From a bacterium (GTDB lineage: Bacteria; Actinomycetota; Acidimicrobiia; Spongiisociales; JAENVV01), in assembly GCA_024639975.1 (NCBI GenBank), contig JAHEFX010000004.1, positions 1 through 60,194 on the forward strand: a stretch of 60,194 nt of DNA. The letters are read 5' to 3'. Below the pieces are notes generated by a model, which saw only the letters and a list, made by a program, of their open reading frames with translations, made no database searches and was not told where the DNA came from. The position numbers were made by a program, and so were the translations under genes. Below are positions 16,349 through 23,959 of this stretch, in pieces (the first letter of the stretch is position 1; every line of letters begins with the position of its first letter).

Positions 16349-17293
16349 ATGGACATCGCCGTCACCGGTGCCTCCGGCACGATCGGGACCGCCCTCACCG
16401 AGGCCCTCGCTGCGCGGGGCGATCGAGTCCTCCGCGTCGTGCGACGGCCTCCTGGCACCGACGAGATCGCCTGGGATCCCGCCGAGGGGACGATCGACCG
16501 TGCCGGCCTCGAGGGACTTGATGCCGTCGTCCATCTCGGTGCTGCCGGAATCGGTTCCCAACGCTGGACCGACGCCTACAAGGCGGAGATTCGCGACAGC
16601 CGGGTCGAGGGGACGGCGCTGATGGCCCGGACACTCGCCGGGCTCCAATCCCCCCCTTCCGTCTTCGTCAGCCAGTCGGCCATCGCCGTATACGGCGACC
16701 AGGGCGACCAGCTGCTCACCGAGGATTCGCCCAATGGCTCGGGTTTCCTCGCCGACGTCGTGGTGGACTGGGAGAAGGCTGCCGAGCCGGCCCGTGAGGC
16801 CGGCCTTCGGGTGGTGCACCCCCGGACAGGCCAGGTCCTCTCCCCCGTGCCCGACCTCGGGCTCTCCAACATCTTCTTCGGAGAGGGCACCCTCCAGCGC
16901 CTCGTCCCGCTCGCCCGCCTCGGCCTCGCCGGGAAGTTCGGCGACGGCAAGCAGTGGTGGTCGTGGGTCTCACTCCCTGATCAGGTGGCGGCCACCCTGT
17001 TCGCCATCGATACCGATGGCCTCGAGGGTCCTGTGAACGTGGTGGCCCCCGAGCCCACTCGCAATGACGAGTTCATCGCAACGCTCGCGGCGATCCTCGG
17101 GAAGAGGACGTTCTTGCCGATACCGGCGTTCGGACCGAAGCTCGTGGTCGGCTCGGAGCTCGCCGAGACACTTGTCTTCGAGAGCCAGCGGATCACCCCA
17201 CCGAAACTGCTCGCCGCCGGCTACGAGTTCCTCCACCCCGATCTCGAATCGGCCTTGCGAGCCGTCCTGAAGATCGGACAGACCGACACCTAG
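16349..17293 (+). CDS. TIGR01777-type NAD(P)-dependent epimerase (YfcH-like SDR)
   Basis: The family consists of extended short-chain dehydrogenases of unknown substrate related to E. coli YfcH and human SDR39U1. The 314-residue product has the nucleotide loop VTGASGTIGTAL (residues 5-16), VVHLGAAGIGSQRW (about 60), FVSQSAIAVYGDQG (about 108, with the catalytic Tyr) and the family hallmark FGDGKQWWSWVSLPD (about 200). The ATG at 16349 follows a good Shine-Dalgarno. It diverges from the paa operon. The function in the cell is unknown. Confidence 0.9.
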   Translation: MDIAVTGASGTIGTALTEALAARGDRVLRVVRRPPGTDEIAWDPAEGTIDRAGLEGLDAVVHLGAAGIGSQRWTDAYKAEIRDSRVEGTALMARTLAGLQSPPSVFVSQSAIAVYGDQGDQLLTEDSPNGSGFLADVVVDWEKAAEPAREAGLRVVHPRTGQVLSPVPDLGLSNIFFGEGTLQRLVPLARLGLAGKFGDGKQWWSWVSLPDQVAATLFAIDTDGLEGPVNVVAPEPTRNDEFIATLAAILGKRTFLPIPAFGPKLVVGSELAETLVFESQRITPPKLLAAGYEFLHPDLESALRAVLKIGQTDT

Positions 17294-17296
17294 GCT
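17291..17296 (+). promoter_or_regulatory. -10 box of the sulfite-oxidase-like gene (TAGGCT)
   Basis: TAGGCT overlaps the TAG stop of the preceding gene and ends 7 bases before the ATG at 17304: a leaderless start. Confidence 0.5.
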
Positions 17297-17303
17297 CGGT
17301 CGG

Positions 17304-18308
17304 ATGCCCGGACTTCGAGTCGTCACCACCGACCCACCGAACGCTGGCGTCGAGCTGTCCTCGCTGGCAGGCAACGTCTCCCAGGCGGGCGTCTTCGAGC
17401 GGAACAACTTCCCGATCCCGGAGACCCCTCCGGCGTCGTTCGGGATCCGAATCCCGGGCGCGGACGACCGGTCCGTCTCGCTCGCCGACCTGCAGGGCTT
17501 CCCCCAGGCCACCCACCGCTGGATGCTCGAGTGTGCCGGCAACGCCCGCACCGGCATGGATCCCCGACCCGTCGGCACGCCTTGGCCCCTCGCCGCCATG
17601 TCTCCGGTGACGGCGTCCGGCGCTCGGCTCGTCGACGTACTCGGCGACCTGTCCGACAACATCGTCGAGCTCGTGTTCACCGGTGCGGACCGGGGCAGGA
17701 TTCGTGACGAGGGCGTCATCCCGTACCAGTTCTCCCTGACCCGATCCGAGGCGCTCGACGCCCGAGCCCTGCTCGCCACGAGCCTCAACGGCGAGCCGTT
17801 GTCGGGCCGCCATGGCGGCCCGATCCGATTGATGGTCCCCGGGGCCTACGGCATGAAGTCGGTGAAATGGCTCGAGTCGATCCACGCCGTCGACACTCCG
17901 TTCGAAGGTCACTTCGTGCGGAAGTACCGCTATCGCGGTGATCGTCGCTTCGTCGACGAATCCCCGGTCGACCGCACGCTCGTCCGGGCCGTGATCACCA
18001 GCCACACCGACGGCGGCCGCGTCTCGGCCGGACCGACGCGGGTCACCGGCTCGGCCTGGAGTGGGCATGGGGATGTCACCTCCGTCCGCCTGTCCGCCGA
18101 TGACGGCGCCAGTTGGGTCGAGGCCGACCTGTCTCCCGACGGTGACATCGTCTGGTGGGAGGCCGAGGTCGACGTGGGTCCCGAACCCGTATTGGTGGCA
18201 CGAGCGACCGATTCGTCGGGAGCCACCCAGCCACTCGAGGCACCTTGGAACAGCGGCGGCTACGGCAACAACGCCGTCCATCGCGTCCTCCCCACCGCCA
18301 CGCCTTAG
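17304..18308 (+). CDS. Sulfite-oxidase-like molybdopterin oxidoreductase
   Basis: The 334-residue protein combines an oxidoreductase molybdopterin domain with a C-terminal Mo-cofactor dimerisation domain (about 215-330). The Mo-ligating cysteine is in WMLECAGNAR (about residue 76), and the pterin-binding VPGAYGMKSVKWLESI (about 180-195) is well conserved. There is no signal peptide and no haem domain, so this is probably a cytoplasmic enzyme of the SUOX family with an unknown electron acceptor and substrate (sulfite or another small oxyanion). No molybdenum cofactor genes are in the window. Confidence 0.9.
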   Translation: MPGLRVVTTDPPNAGVELSSLAGNVSQAGVFERNNFPIPETPPASFGIRIPGADDRSVSLADLQGFPQATHRWMLECAGNARTGMDPRPVGTPWPLAAMSPVTASGARLVDVLGDLSDNIVELVFTGADRGRIRDEGVIPYQFSLTRSEALDARALLATSLNGEPLSGRHGGPIRLMVPGAYGMKSVKWLESIHAVDTPFEGHFVRKYRYRGDRRFVDESPVDRTLVRAVITSHTDGGRVSAGPTRVTGSAWSGHGDVTSVRLSADDGASWVEADLSPDGDIVWWEAEVDVGPEPVLVARATDSSGATQPLEAPWNSGGYGNNAVHRVLPTATP

Positions 18309-18311
18309 CCT
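18306..18311 (+). promoter_or_regulatory. -10 box of deoA (TAGCCT)
   Basis: TAGCCT begins with the stop codon of the previous gene and ends 6 bases before the ATG at 18318, giving a leaderless transcript. Confidence 0.5.
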
Positions 18312-18317
18312 TGGGGC

Positions 18318-19619
18318 ATGAATGTCGTTGAACTGATCACGCGCAAACGCGATGGTGGCCGCCTCACCGCGCAGGAGATCCAGGAGCTCATCGTCGCCTA
18401 TACGGCCGACGAGATCCCCGACTACCAGATGTCGGCCTTCGCCATGGCAGTGGTCTTCAGCGGCATGGACAACGAAGAGCTGGCGAGCCTCACCGACGCC
18501 ATGCTCAACTCCGGCGATCGACTCGACCTGGGTTGGCTGGACGCTCCCAAGATCGACAAGCACTCCACCGGCGGCGTCGGCGACAAGGCCTCCCTCCCCC
18601 TGGCCCCGCTGGTTGCCGCTTGCGGGGTCGCCGTCCCCATGATGTCCGGGCGCGGCCTCGGCCATACCGGCGGCACCCTCGACAAGCTGGAGTCGATACC
18701 CGGCATGTCCGTCCGTCTCGACCCCAAGGAGTTCTACCGGGTACTGGAGCGCAACGGCATGGTGATGGCCGGGCAGTCGGAGACGTTGGTTCCAGCCGAT
18801 CGACGCCTCTACGCCCTGCGCGATTCAAGTGGCACCGTTGCCTCGATCCCCCTCATCGCCTCCTCCATCATGTCCAAGAAGCTCGCCGAGGACATCGACG
18901 GCCTGGTCCTCGACGTCAAGGTCGGAGGTGGTGCGACCATGAGGCGGGACGAAGACGCTTGGCAGTTGGCCAAGGCAATGATCGACATCGGCCAAGCCCA
19001 CGACACTCCCGTACGGGCGCTTCTGACCGACATGTCCCAGCCCCTCGGCCGTGAGGTCGGCAACTCCAACGAGATCGCCGAATCGGTGGCCGTCCTGAAG
19101 GGTGAGGGACCACCGGACGTGACCGAGGTGACGATGCTGCTCGGCGTGGAGATGCTCCTGCTCGCCGGGACCGCAACCACGCCCGACGACGCTCGCCGCC
19201 AATTGGAGGCAGCGGTTTCGAGCGGTAGCGGTATGGAAGTCTTTGCAGCAGTGGTTGCCGACCAGGGAGGAGACCCCGCCGCCCTCTACGACACGTCCCT
19301 CTTGCCGAGTGCCCCCAACACCCATGTGGTCGAAGCCAAGGAGAGCGGGGTCGTCACCACCTGCGATGCCGGATTGATCGGCGTCGCAGGCGTTCGGCTG
19401 GGCGGCGGACGTCTGGCCAAGGAAGACGAGATCGACCCCGGAGTCGGCATCACCGTCGACGCAAAGGTCGGCGAAGCGGTCGATGCCGGTGACCCGCTGT
19501 GCACGGTCGTCTGGCGGGATGAAGCCCGGCTGGCGTCGGCCCTGGAGATGCTGGGCGGCGCCTGGGAGTTCGGCGACGAGGCGACCATCCCCCCACTCCT
19601 CCACTACCGGGTCAGCTGA
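18318..19619 (+). CDS. deoA: Thymidine / pyrimidine-nucleoside phosphorylase
   Basis: The enzyme cleaves thymidine (or uridine) with phosphate to the base and sugar 1-phosphate. The 433-residue protein shows the anion-binding KHSTGGVGDKASLPLAP (about residue 81) and the family signature SGRGLGHTGGTLDKLESIPG (about 112), as well as DVKVGGGATMR for phosphate binding. The length suits the Bacillus-type Pdp as well as DeoA, so the specificity for thymidine against uridine cannot be decided. It is a single gene with its own promoter and a hairpin downstream. Confidence 0.94.
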   Translation: MNVVELITRKRDGGRLTAQEIQELIVAYTADEIPDYQMSAFAMAVVFSGMDNEELASLTDAMLNSGDRLDLGWLDAPKIDKHSTGGVGDKASLPLAPLVAACGVAVPMMSGRGLGHTGGTLDKLESIPGMSVRLDPKEFYRVLERNGMVMAGQSETLVPADRRLYALRDSSGTVASIPLIASSIMSKKLAEDIDGLVLDVKVGGGATMRRDEDAWQLAKAMIDIGQAHDTPVRALLTDMSQPLGREVGNSNEIAESVAVLKGEGPPDVTEVTMLLGVEMLLLAGTATTPDDARRQLEAAVSSGSGMEVFAAVVADQGGDPAALYDTSLLPSAPNTHVVEAKESGVVTTCDAGLIGVAGVRLGGGRLAKEDEIDPGVGITVDAKVGEAVDAGDPLCTVVWRDEARLASALEMLGGAWEFGDEATIPPLLHYRVS

Positions 19620-19660
19620 GATCCCATCCGAGGTTCCCGACCCCGGTCTCATCGGCTCCT

Positions 19661-19675
19661 GGAAGCAGCGCTTCC
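19661..19675 (+). terminator. Hairpin after deoA
   Basis: GGAAGC-AGC-GCTTCC forms a 6-bp stem 42 bases beyond the deoA stop. There is no U-tract, so it is only a weak terminator candidate. Confidence 0.3.
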
Positions 19676-19683
19676 GGACCAGG

Positions 19684-19697
19684 TGAGCGTTCGCTCA
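19684..19697. promoter_or_regulatory. Operator-like inverted repeat before etfBA
   Basis: TGAGCGTTCGCTCA has perfect 6-base arms around a two-base centre. It has the same length and pattern (YGARCGNNCGYTCR) as the paaA operator at 16266-16279 and overlaps the expected -35 position of the etfB promoter whose -10 box is at 19714-19719. It is likely a TetR-family site, possibly for the same regulator that controls paaABCDE. Confidence 0.5.
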
Positions 19698-19713
19698 AAG
19701 TTCGGGCCGGGTG

Positions 19714-19719
19714 TACGCT
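19714..19719 (+). promoter_or_regulatory. -10 box of etfBA (TACGCT)
   Basis: TACGCT lies 36 bases before the etfB ATG, so the transcript has a leader of roughly 30 bases that contains a strong Shine-Dalgarno (AGGAGG, 19746-19751). Confidence 0.45.
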
Positions 19720-19755
19720 CGGCCACCGCATTCGACACGCCAATTAGGAGGACCG

Positions 19756-20514
19756 ATGAAGGTCGCCGTCTGCGTCAAGCAGATCCCCGATCCGGCGTCC
19801 GACTACTCGCTCGACCCGGCCACGCACAACCTCGTGCGGCCCGCCGAGCAGGTACTCGACGACACCGATCGCTACGGGGTCGAGATGGCACTCCAGATCG
19901 CCGAGCAGCACGAAGGATCCGTGACCCTGGTCTCCATGGGTCCGTCCGGGAACCTGCAGGGGATCCGCCAGGCGCTCGCCATGGGCGCCGACAAGGCCGT
20001 ACTCGTCGACGACGAGGAGCTCAAGGGCTCCGATTCGCTGACCACGGCGAAGGTGCTCGCCGCCGCCATCGCCCGCGAGGAGTACGACCTCGTGATCGCC
20101 GGCACCGAGTCCACCGACGGCTACTCGGGGATCGTGCCCCAGCAGGTCGCTGCGCTCCTCGGCATTCCTTCCCTCACCTACGCGACCCAGGTCGACACCG
20201 ACGGTTCGTCGGTGAGCATCCGTCGGCAGACGGCCGCCGGATACGACGAGGTGTCGGCTTCGACACCGGTGCTCGTTTCCGTCACGGCGGGTGTCGTCGA
20301 GCCCCGCTACCCGACGTTCAAGGGGATCATGCAGGCCAAGCAGAAGCCGGTCGACACGGTCACCGCCGGGGATCTCGGCGTCGAGGCCTCCCCCGGCCAG
20401 GCCATTCGGTCGGTGCAGCCCGCCCCCGCTCGGGAGGCCGGTGAGAAGGTCGTGGACGAGGGTGAGGCGCACCTGCAGGTGGTTGCAGCCCTCGAGCAGG
20501 CAAAGGTGGTGTGA
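19756..20514 (+). CDS. etfB: Electron transfer flavoprotein beta subunit
   Basis: EtfB pairs with EtfA to carry electrons from acyl-CoA dehydrogenases to the membrane ETF:quinone oxidoreductase. The 252-residue protein begins MKVAVCVKQIPDP, contains VLVDDEELKGSD and AGTESTDGYSGIVPQQVAALLG, and ends with a C-terminal arm, all typical. The ATG at 19756 has AGGAGG at the right distance; the longer frame from 19711 is not used. The operator-like repeat upstream suggests induction together with aromatic or fatty acid degradation. Confidence 0.96.
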   Translation: MKVAVCVKQIPDPASDYSLDPATHNLVRPAEQVLDDTDRYGVEMALQIAEQHEGSVTLVSMGPSGNLQGIRQALAMGADKAVLVDDEELKGSDSLTTAKVLAAAIAREEYDLVIAGTESTDGYSGIVPQQVAALLGIPSLTYATQVDTDGSSVSIRRQTAAGYDEVSASTPVLVSVTAGVVEPRYPTFKGIMQAKQKPVDTVTAGDLGVEASPGQAIRSVQPAPAREAGEKVVDEGEAHLQVVAALEQAKVV

Positions 20515-20516
20515 CC

Positions 20517-21461
20517 ATGTCGATCCTCGTATTCATCGAAGAATCGAACGGCGGCCCCGTGCCTGTCGGCCTGGAGATCCTGACGAAAGTCCGCGCCCAG
20601 GGCGACGTCGCCGTCGCCTACGCGGGCACCGGCGGTGAGGCCGTATGGGCCGCGCTCGGCTCCCATGGCGCCACCAGTGTCCACCACATCCCAACCGACG
20701 CCGGCAAGCTCGCTCCTGGGGCCGTCGCCAAGGCGGTCGCCTCGATCATCGAGTCGACCTCCCCCGACGCCGTTCTCGTCGGCGGCACATACGACGGCCG
20801 AGATGTGGCCGGCTGGCTCTCCGCCCTCACCGGCATGAGCGTGCTCGCCAACGCCACAGGCCTCGCCTTTGATGGCGGACTCGTCGTCACCAACGAGGTG
20901 TTCGGCGGGACGCAGCTCGTCGAGAGCACCTTCGACGGCACCGGCATCGTGCTCGTCCGGCCCAAGGCATTCGCCGCCGAGGCCGGTGACGGGGGCGCTC
21001 CTGCCGTCTCCGTGGTCGACCTCCCCGACATCGGTCACGCCGGTTCGGCCGCCGTGACCGGTAGCCACGTCGAGGAGTCCGAAGGACCCAAACTCGAGGA
21101 GGCGAACGTCGTCGTGGCCGGTGGCCGCGGTATCGGCGAAGCCGAGAAGTTCGCTCTCGTCGAAGAGCTCGCCGGGCTGCTCGGCGGCGCAACCGGTGCC
21201 ACTCGCGCCATCGTGGACGCCGGCTGGGTCCCCTATGCCAAGCAGGTCGGCCAGACCGGCAAGACGGTCAAGCCCGATGTCTACATCGCCCTCGGGATCT
21301 CCGGAGCGATGCAGCACCTCGTCGGCATGAAGGACGCCGGCACGATCATTGCTGTCAACAAGGACGAGGAGGCACCGATCTTCTCGGTCGCCGACCTCGG
21401 CGTCGTCGGCGATGTCCACCAGGTCGTGCCGAAACTCATCGAGGCCCTCAAGGCCCGCTGA
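20517..21461 (+). CDS. etfA: Electron transfer flavoprotein alpha subunit
   Basis: EtfA binds the redox-active FAD. The 314-residue product has an N-terminal Rossmann-like domain starting MSILVFIEES and a C-terminal FAD domain (about 190-314) with VVAGGRGIG, VDAGWVPYAKQVGQTGKTVKPDVYIA split across the binding loops, and GISGAMQHLVGMKDAGTII, followed by INKD-like AVNKDEEAPIF. An alternative GTG at 20511 overlaps the etfB stop as GTGA and adds two residues; the ATG at 20517 is preferred for its N-terminus, but the choice is open. Confidence 0.96.
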   Translation: MSILVFIEESNGGPVPVGLEILTKVRAQGDVAVAYAGTGGEAVWAALGSHGATSVHHIPTDAGKLAPGAVAKAVASIIESTSPDAVLVGGTYDGRDVAGWLSALTGMSVLANATGLAFDGGLVVTNEVFGGTQLVESTFDGTGIVLVRPKAFAAEAGDGGAPAVSVVDLPDIGHAGSAAVTGSHVEESEGPKLEEANVVVAGGRGIGEAEKFALVEELAGLLGGATGATRAIVDAGWVPYAKQVGQTGKTVKPDVYIALGISGAMQHLVGMKDAGTIIAVNKDEEAPIFSVADLGVVGDVHQVVPKLIEALKAR

Positions 21462-21481
21462 GCAACCCCGACTCGATTGGA

Positions 21482-21507
21482 AGGGCCCGGCCGAATGGCC
21501 GGGCCCT
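21482..21507 (+). terminator. Strong hairpin terminator after etfA
   Basis: AGGGCCCGGCC-GAAT-GGCCGGGCCCT forms a perfect 11-bp stem 20 bases after the etfA stop, followed by a C/U-rich run. It should end the etfBA transcript; its symmetry allows function in either direction. Confidence 0.75.
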
Positions 21508-21551
21508 CCTCTGTTGGCGTTGACCTCCCAAGCCTCCGGGAGGGTCCGGGA

Positions 21552-21562
21552 TGCTGAGGCTC
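21552..21562. repeat. Dispersed repeat copy 1 (TGCTGAGGCTC)
   Basis: This short copy shares TGCTGAGGCTCCAG with copy 2 at 21969-21995 and the core with copy 3 at 23012-23037. Its left flank differs. Confidence 0.35.
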
Positions 21563-21576
21563 CAGGGTCCTCCGTT

Positions 21577-21582
21577 TACGCT
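21577..21582 (+). promoter_or_regulatory. -10 box of the thioredoxin-like gene (TACGCT)
   Basis: TACGCT ends 7 bases before an in-frame GTG at 21590, which selects that start over the first possible start at 21551 or the ATG at 21611. Confidence 0.45.
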
Positions 21583-21589
21583 CCGTTTC

Positions 21590-21919
21590 GTGAACGAGTC
21601 GAGCACAGTGATGGTGACACTCCAATACTTCGACGGCTGTCCGAATTGGAGGCAAACCCTGAGCGTTCTCCACTCGATCGCATCGGCCGATCCGGGCGTG
21701 GAGATCCAGACCGAACGGGTGGACACTCCGGAGAGCGCCGAGGAACGGTGTTTTCGCGGCTCGCCGACCGTCCTCATCAATCAGAACGATCCGTTCGCCG
21801 ACGAAGGCTTGCCAGTGGGCCTCACTTGTCGGCTCTATCCCACTCCAACCGGGATCGCTGGATCTCCGACGGCGGATCAGTTGCGACAAGCCATAGCCTC
21901 CGCTCGCCACCACGGCTGA
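21590..21919 (+). CDS. Small thioredoxin-fold protein with GCPNW motif
   Basis: The 109-residue product resembles small actinobacterial thioredoxin-like proteins: VTLQYFDGCPNWRQT (about residue 8), a cis-proline region FRGSPTVLINQNDPF (about 48) and RLYPTPTGIAGSPTADQLRQAI near the end. Only one cysteine is present in the position of the redox motif (CPNW instead of CxxC), so it is not a standard disulfide oxidoreductase; a further Cys lies in GLTCRLY. Such proteins often sit near mercury or metal resistance genes, but none is seen here. Substrate unknown. Confidence 0.65.
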   Translation: MNESSTVMVTLQYFDGCPNWRQTLSVLHSIASADPGVEIQTERVDTPESAEERCFRGSPTVLINQNDPFADEGLPVGLTCRLYPTPTGIAGSPTADQLRQAIASARHHG

Positions 21920-21920
21920 T

Positions 21921-22205
21921 CCCCGAACTCCTACCCCAGCCGGCCAGCCGGTCGAACCAGCCGGGCAGGTATCGACCGGGGTGCTGAGGCTCCAGCGCCA
22001 GCGCATTCCCGCCGTCAATGGGGATCGAGACCTCGGCCTCGCAGCCGTCATCGGTGGCAGAGAGCCGTAGGAGTTCGAGGACGGCAGCCCGCTGGTCAGG
22101 TGTCGCTTCTCGGAGTGGCTCGGGCGCCCGACTGATCAGCGGCTGGAGGTCGAGGGCGTCCGACTGTGGCCGAGGAAGGTCGCGGCTGGTTGGCGACCGG
22201 GGCAC
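21921..22205 (-). pseudogene. Possible C-terminal remnant of a site-specific recombinase
   Basis: The minus-strand frame reads DLQPLISRAPEPLREATPDQ then RAAVLELLRLSATDDG, a pattern common in the C-terminal helical part of large serine recombinases. It continues to EPQHPGRYLPGWFDRLAGW and then loses character. No catalytic domain is present upstream, where the frame ends within the spacer. The 319-base interval 21920-22238 contains no other gene. The recombinase identification is tentative. Confidence 0.3.
21969..21995. repeat. Dispersed repeat copy 2
   Basis: The first 24 bases match copy 3 (23012) at 22 positions, from GTATC through CCGGGGTGCTGAGGCTC. On the minus strand it encodes EPQHPGRY within the recombinase-like remnant. 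Confidence 0.45.
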
Positions 22206-22238
22206 GTGCTATCAGGCTGAGGAGGTGAGCTGACTCCT

Positions 22239-22823
22239 TCAAGCACCGCGACCCCCCTGGGGAAGGCGGGACACTGGATCGACGCCTGGTCCCGTCGGCT
22301 GTTCGGTCCACCCCTCTCTCCAACGAGCGGCCACCACCGCGGCCGCCAGCCACGTCACCAGCATCAGCGGTCCACCGATCTTCACGAAGGCGAGTACCGC
22401 TCCCCCAGTTCCGAGCGGGATCAGCGCCAGCGCCCGCCGCCACGCATGGCCCTTCAGCGCAAGGATCGAGCCCAGCGCCACGAGGCTGATGAGTAGTCCG
22501 CCGGACCCGAGCGCGAAGAGCACGAACGCCCAGTCTTGGCCCAAGCCGTCCTCGATGACGTTGACCGCACTGTTCCATGCCGCGGTCGCTCCTGCAACCA
22601 GGGCCAGCCTCACGACCCACTTCCCACCGGCCATCCTCCCGAACGCCGGCATTGCGAACGCAAGGGTGAGGAGCATCCCGCTGAACCAGAGGACGTAGGG
22701 CCACTGAGTCTGGGTCGGGGACGCCTCTGCTGTCGGCCGGACCACAACCCAGTACACGAAGAAGCTGATGCCGGTGAGCAGGTTCACGCCCACCCAAGCA
22801 CTGCGTGAGTCGAGGAATGCCAA
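22239..22823 (-). CDS. Polytopic membrane protein of unknown function, TTG start
   Basis: The family was not recognised. The 194-residue protein has about six hydrophobic segments beginning at LLTGISFFVYWVVV and ending at LVTWLAAAVVAARW. An in-frame stop lies 12 codons upstream of the TTG at 22823, and no ATG or GTG exists between, so TTG preceded by GGAG is the likely start. It belongs to a small patch of orphan genes and has no evident operon partner. Confidence 0.7.
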   Translation of the reverse strand: MAFLDSRSAWVGVNLLTGISFFVYWVVVRPTAEASPTQTQWPYVLWFSGMLLTLAFAMPAFGRMAGGKWVVRLALVAGATAAWNSAVNVIEDGLGQDWAFVLFALGSGGLLISLVALGSILALKGHAWRRALALIPLGTGGAVLAFVKIGGPLMLVTWLAAAVVAARWREGWTEQPTGPGVDPVSRLPQGGRGA

Positions 22824-22941
22824 CGCGTCTCCAAGGAGATCGGCGCGTCCCGGGTCGAACTACAAGCCCGGGCCACGTTCCAAACGAACGGTCGCGAGGC
22901 ACGGAGCCGCGTTTGCATGGGACAAAGCCACCTGACCGAGC

Positions 22942-22956
22942 CCCGCCTCTGGCGGG
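22942..22956 (-). terminator. Hairpin between accessory genes
   Basis: CCCGCC-TCT-GGCGGG forms a 6-bp GC stem about 120 bases downstream of the minus-strand gene at 23078-23653. No U-tract follows; it is a weak candidate. Confidence 0.25.
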
Positions 22957-23011
22957 AAGCCTACATCGCTCCGCTAGCCCGATTCAGGACCCGAGATCAT
23001 CGCGGGAAGGA

Positions 23012-23037
23012 GTATCCGCCGGGGTGCTGAGGCTCAG
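23012..23037. repeat. Dispersed repeat copy 3
   Basis: Nearly identical to copy 2 over 24 bases, in an otherwise non-coding stretch between 22824 and 23077. On the minus strand it reads EPQHPGGYSFPR and then stops. Confidence 0.45.
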
Positions 23038-23077
23038 TCCCCCAACTCCCGCTTCGAGAGCGAGTGACCGGCGGCGA

Positions 23078-23653
23078 CTAGTCCTCAACCCCGATGGTCT
23101 TCACCAGGCCCGACCAAGCGTGGTTGGCGACTCGGTACACGCCGTCCTCTTCGACGACGACGTACAGCGCGACGCCCACCTGCCGATCCGTGGGTTCCTC
23201 GTCACCTTCCCAGTACCTGATCCAGGTCTCGGGAAAGGACACGAACCACGGTCCGTCGCCGACGACGACGACATCATCGCCTCTCTCGGTCTCGAAGCGG
23301 TAGTTGGGGAACGAACCCGCAATGATGCTCTCGACATTCGTGTCGTCGACGTGGCCGAACCGCAGGGCCGAAGGGTCATCGGGATCCCAGCCCTGCTCGT
23401 AGAGAAACTCGTTCAGCATGAACGCGGCTGTGCCCTCAGCGGTCACAGCCCGAATGGCTTCGGCATCGCGGGCCTCCCATGCGGCCAAGTAGTCGTCGAT
23501 GGCCCGATCGACCCCGGCAGGGACGGATGACGTCGCCGCCAGGTCGAAGATGAACCAGCCCAATGCAGCAACGACGACGACACCGAGGATCCCCCACCAG
23601 ATCGGTGTGGGCGACCGATGCTTCGACACCTCTTTGACTTCTTTGTCCGACAC
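23078..23653 (-). CDS. Membrane-anchored protein with an NTF2/SnoaL-like domain
   Basis: The 191-residue product has a short cytoplasmic N-terminus, one membrane helix (IWWGILGVVVVAALGWFIF, about residues 18-36) and an extracytoplasmic domain that begins IDDYLAAWEARDAEAIRAV, the opening helix of NTF2/SnoaL-like folds, and ends with strands ALYVVVEEDGVYRVANHAW. The fold is inferred from this pattern. The GTG at 23653 follows a purine-rich GGGAGTGAGGGG, and a GATAAT box is about 50 bases upstream. Function unknown. Confidence 0.7.
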   Translation of the reverse strand: MSDKEVKEVSKHRSPTPIWWGILGVVVVAALGWFIFDLAATSSVPAGVDRAIDDYLAAWEARDAEAIRAVTAEGTAAFMLNEFLYEQGWDPDDPSALRFGHVDDTNVESIIAGSFPNYRFETERGDDVVVVGDGPWFVSFPETWIRYWEGDEEPTDRQVGVALYVVVEEDGVYRVANHAWSGLVKTIGVED

Positions 23654-23959
23654 CCCCTCACTCCCTTCTCTCCGGTTGGACGAACGCGGATCTTCTCAAC
23701 CGCTCATTATCGCGCCGAACCCGGTCGCTGTCACGGGGTCACACCGGACCCGGAGGCGCAGAATCACCGCACCAGTCAGATTCCGCGTCACCCGTCGCAA
23801 CGGCGGACGCCACCCGGAATTCGGCCCGGATCATTGCGGCTGCCAGCACCCCGGTGAGGTGAGCGCGGGCGTCGCAGGAGGAGGAACAGATCGAGCCGCA
23901 GGGCGGCGAGCAACGCGAACAGGGGCTCCGGCCCCTCGCTGCGGCGCCGGAGAGCTAGC
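23654..23959. other. Non-coding interval in the accessory patch
   Basis: This 306-base gap contains the promoter region of the 23653 gene (GATAAT on the minus strand near 23714) and, at its right end, a hairpin after the DUF3224 gene. One minus-strand frame reads LFALLAALRLDLFLLLRR, but it has no start and is not supported as a gene. Confidence 0.5.
23921..23936 (-). terminator. Hairpin after the DUF3224 gene
   Basis: AGGGGC-TCCG-GCCCCT forms a 6-bp stem 24 bases beyond the stop of the minus-strand gene at 23960-24370. Confidence 0.4.

Noticed and set aside
22096-22902. A 268-codon minus-strand frame overlapping the TTG-start membrane protein
   Set aside because: Its product is Arg/Gly-rich without hydrophobic or domain pattern, whereas the overlapping frame encodes clear membrane helices.
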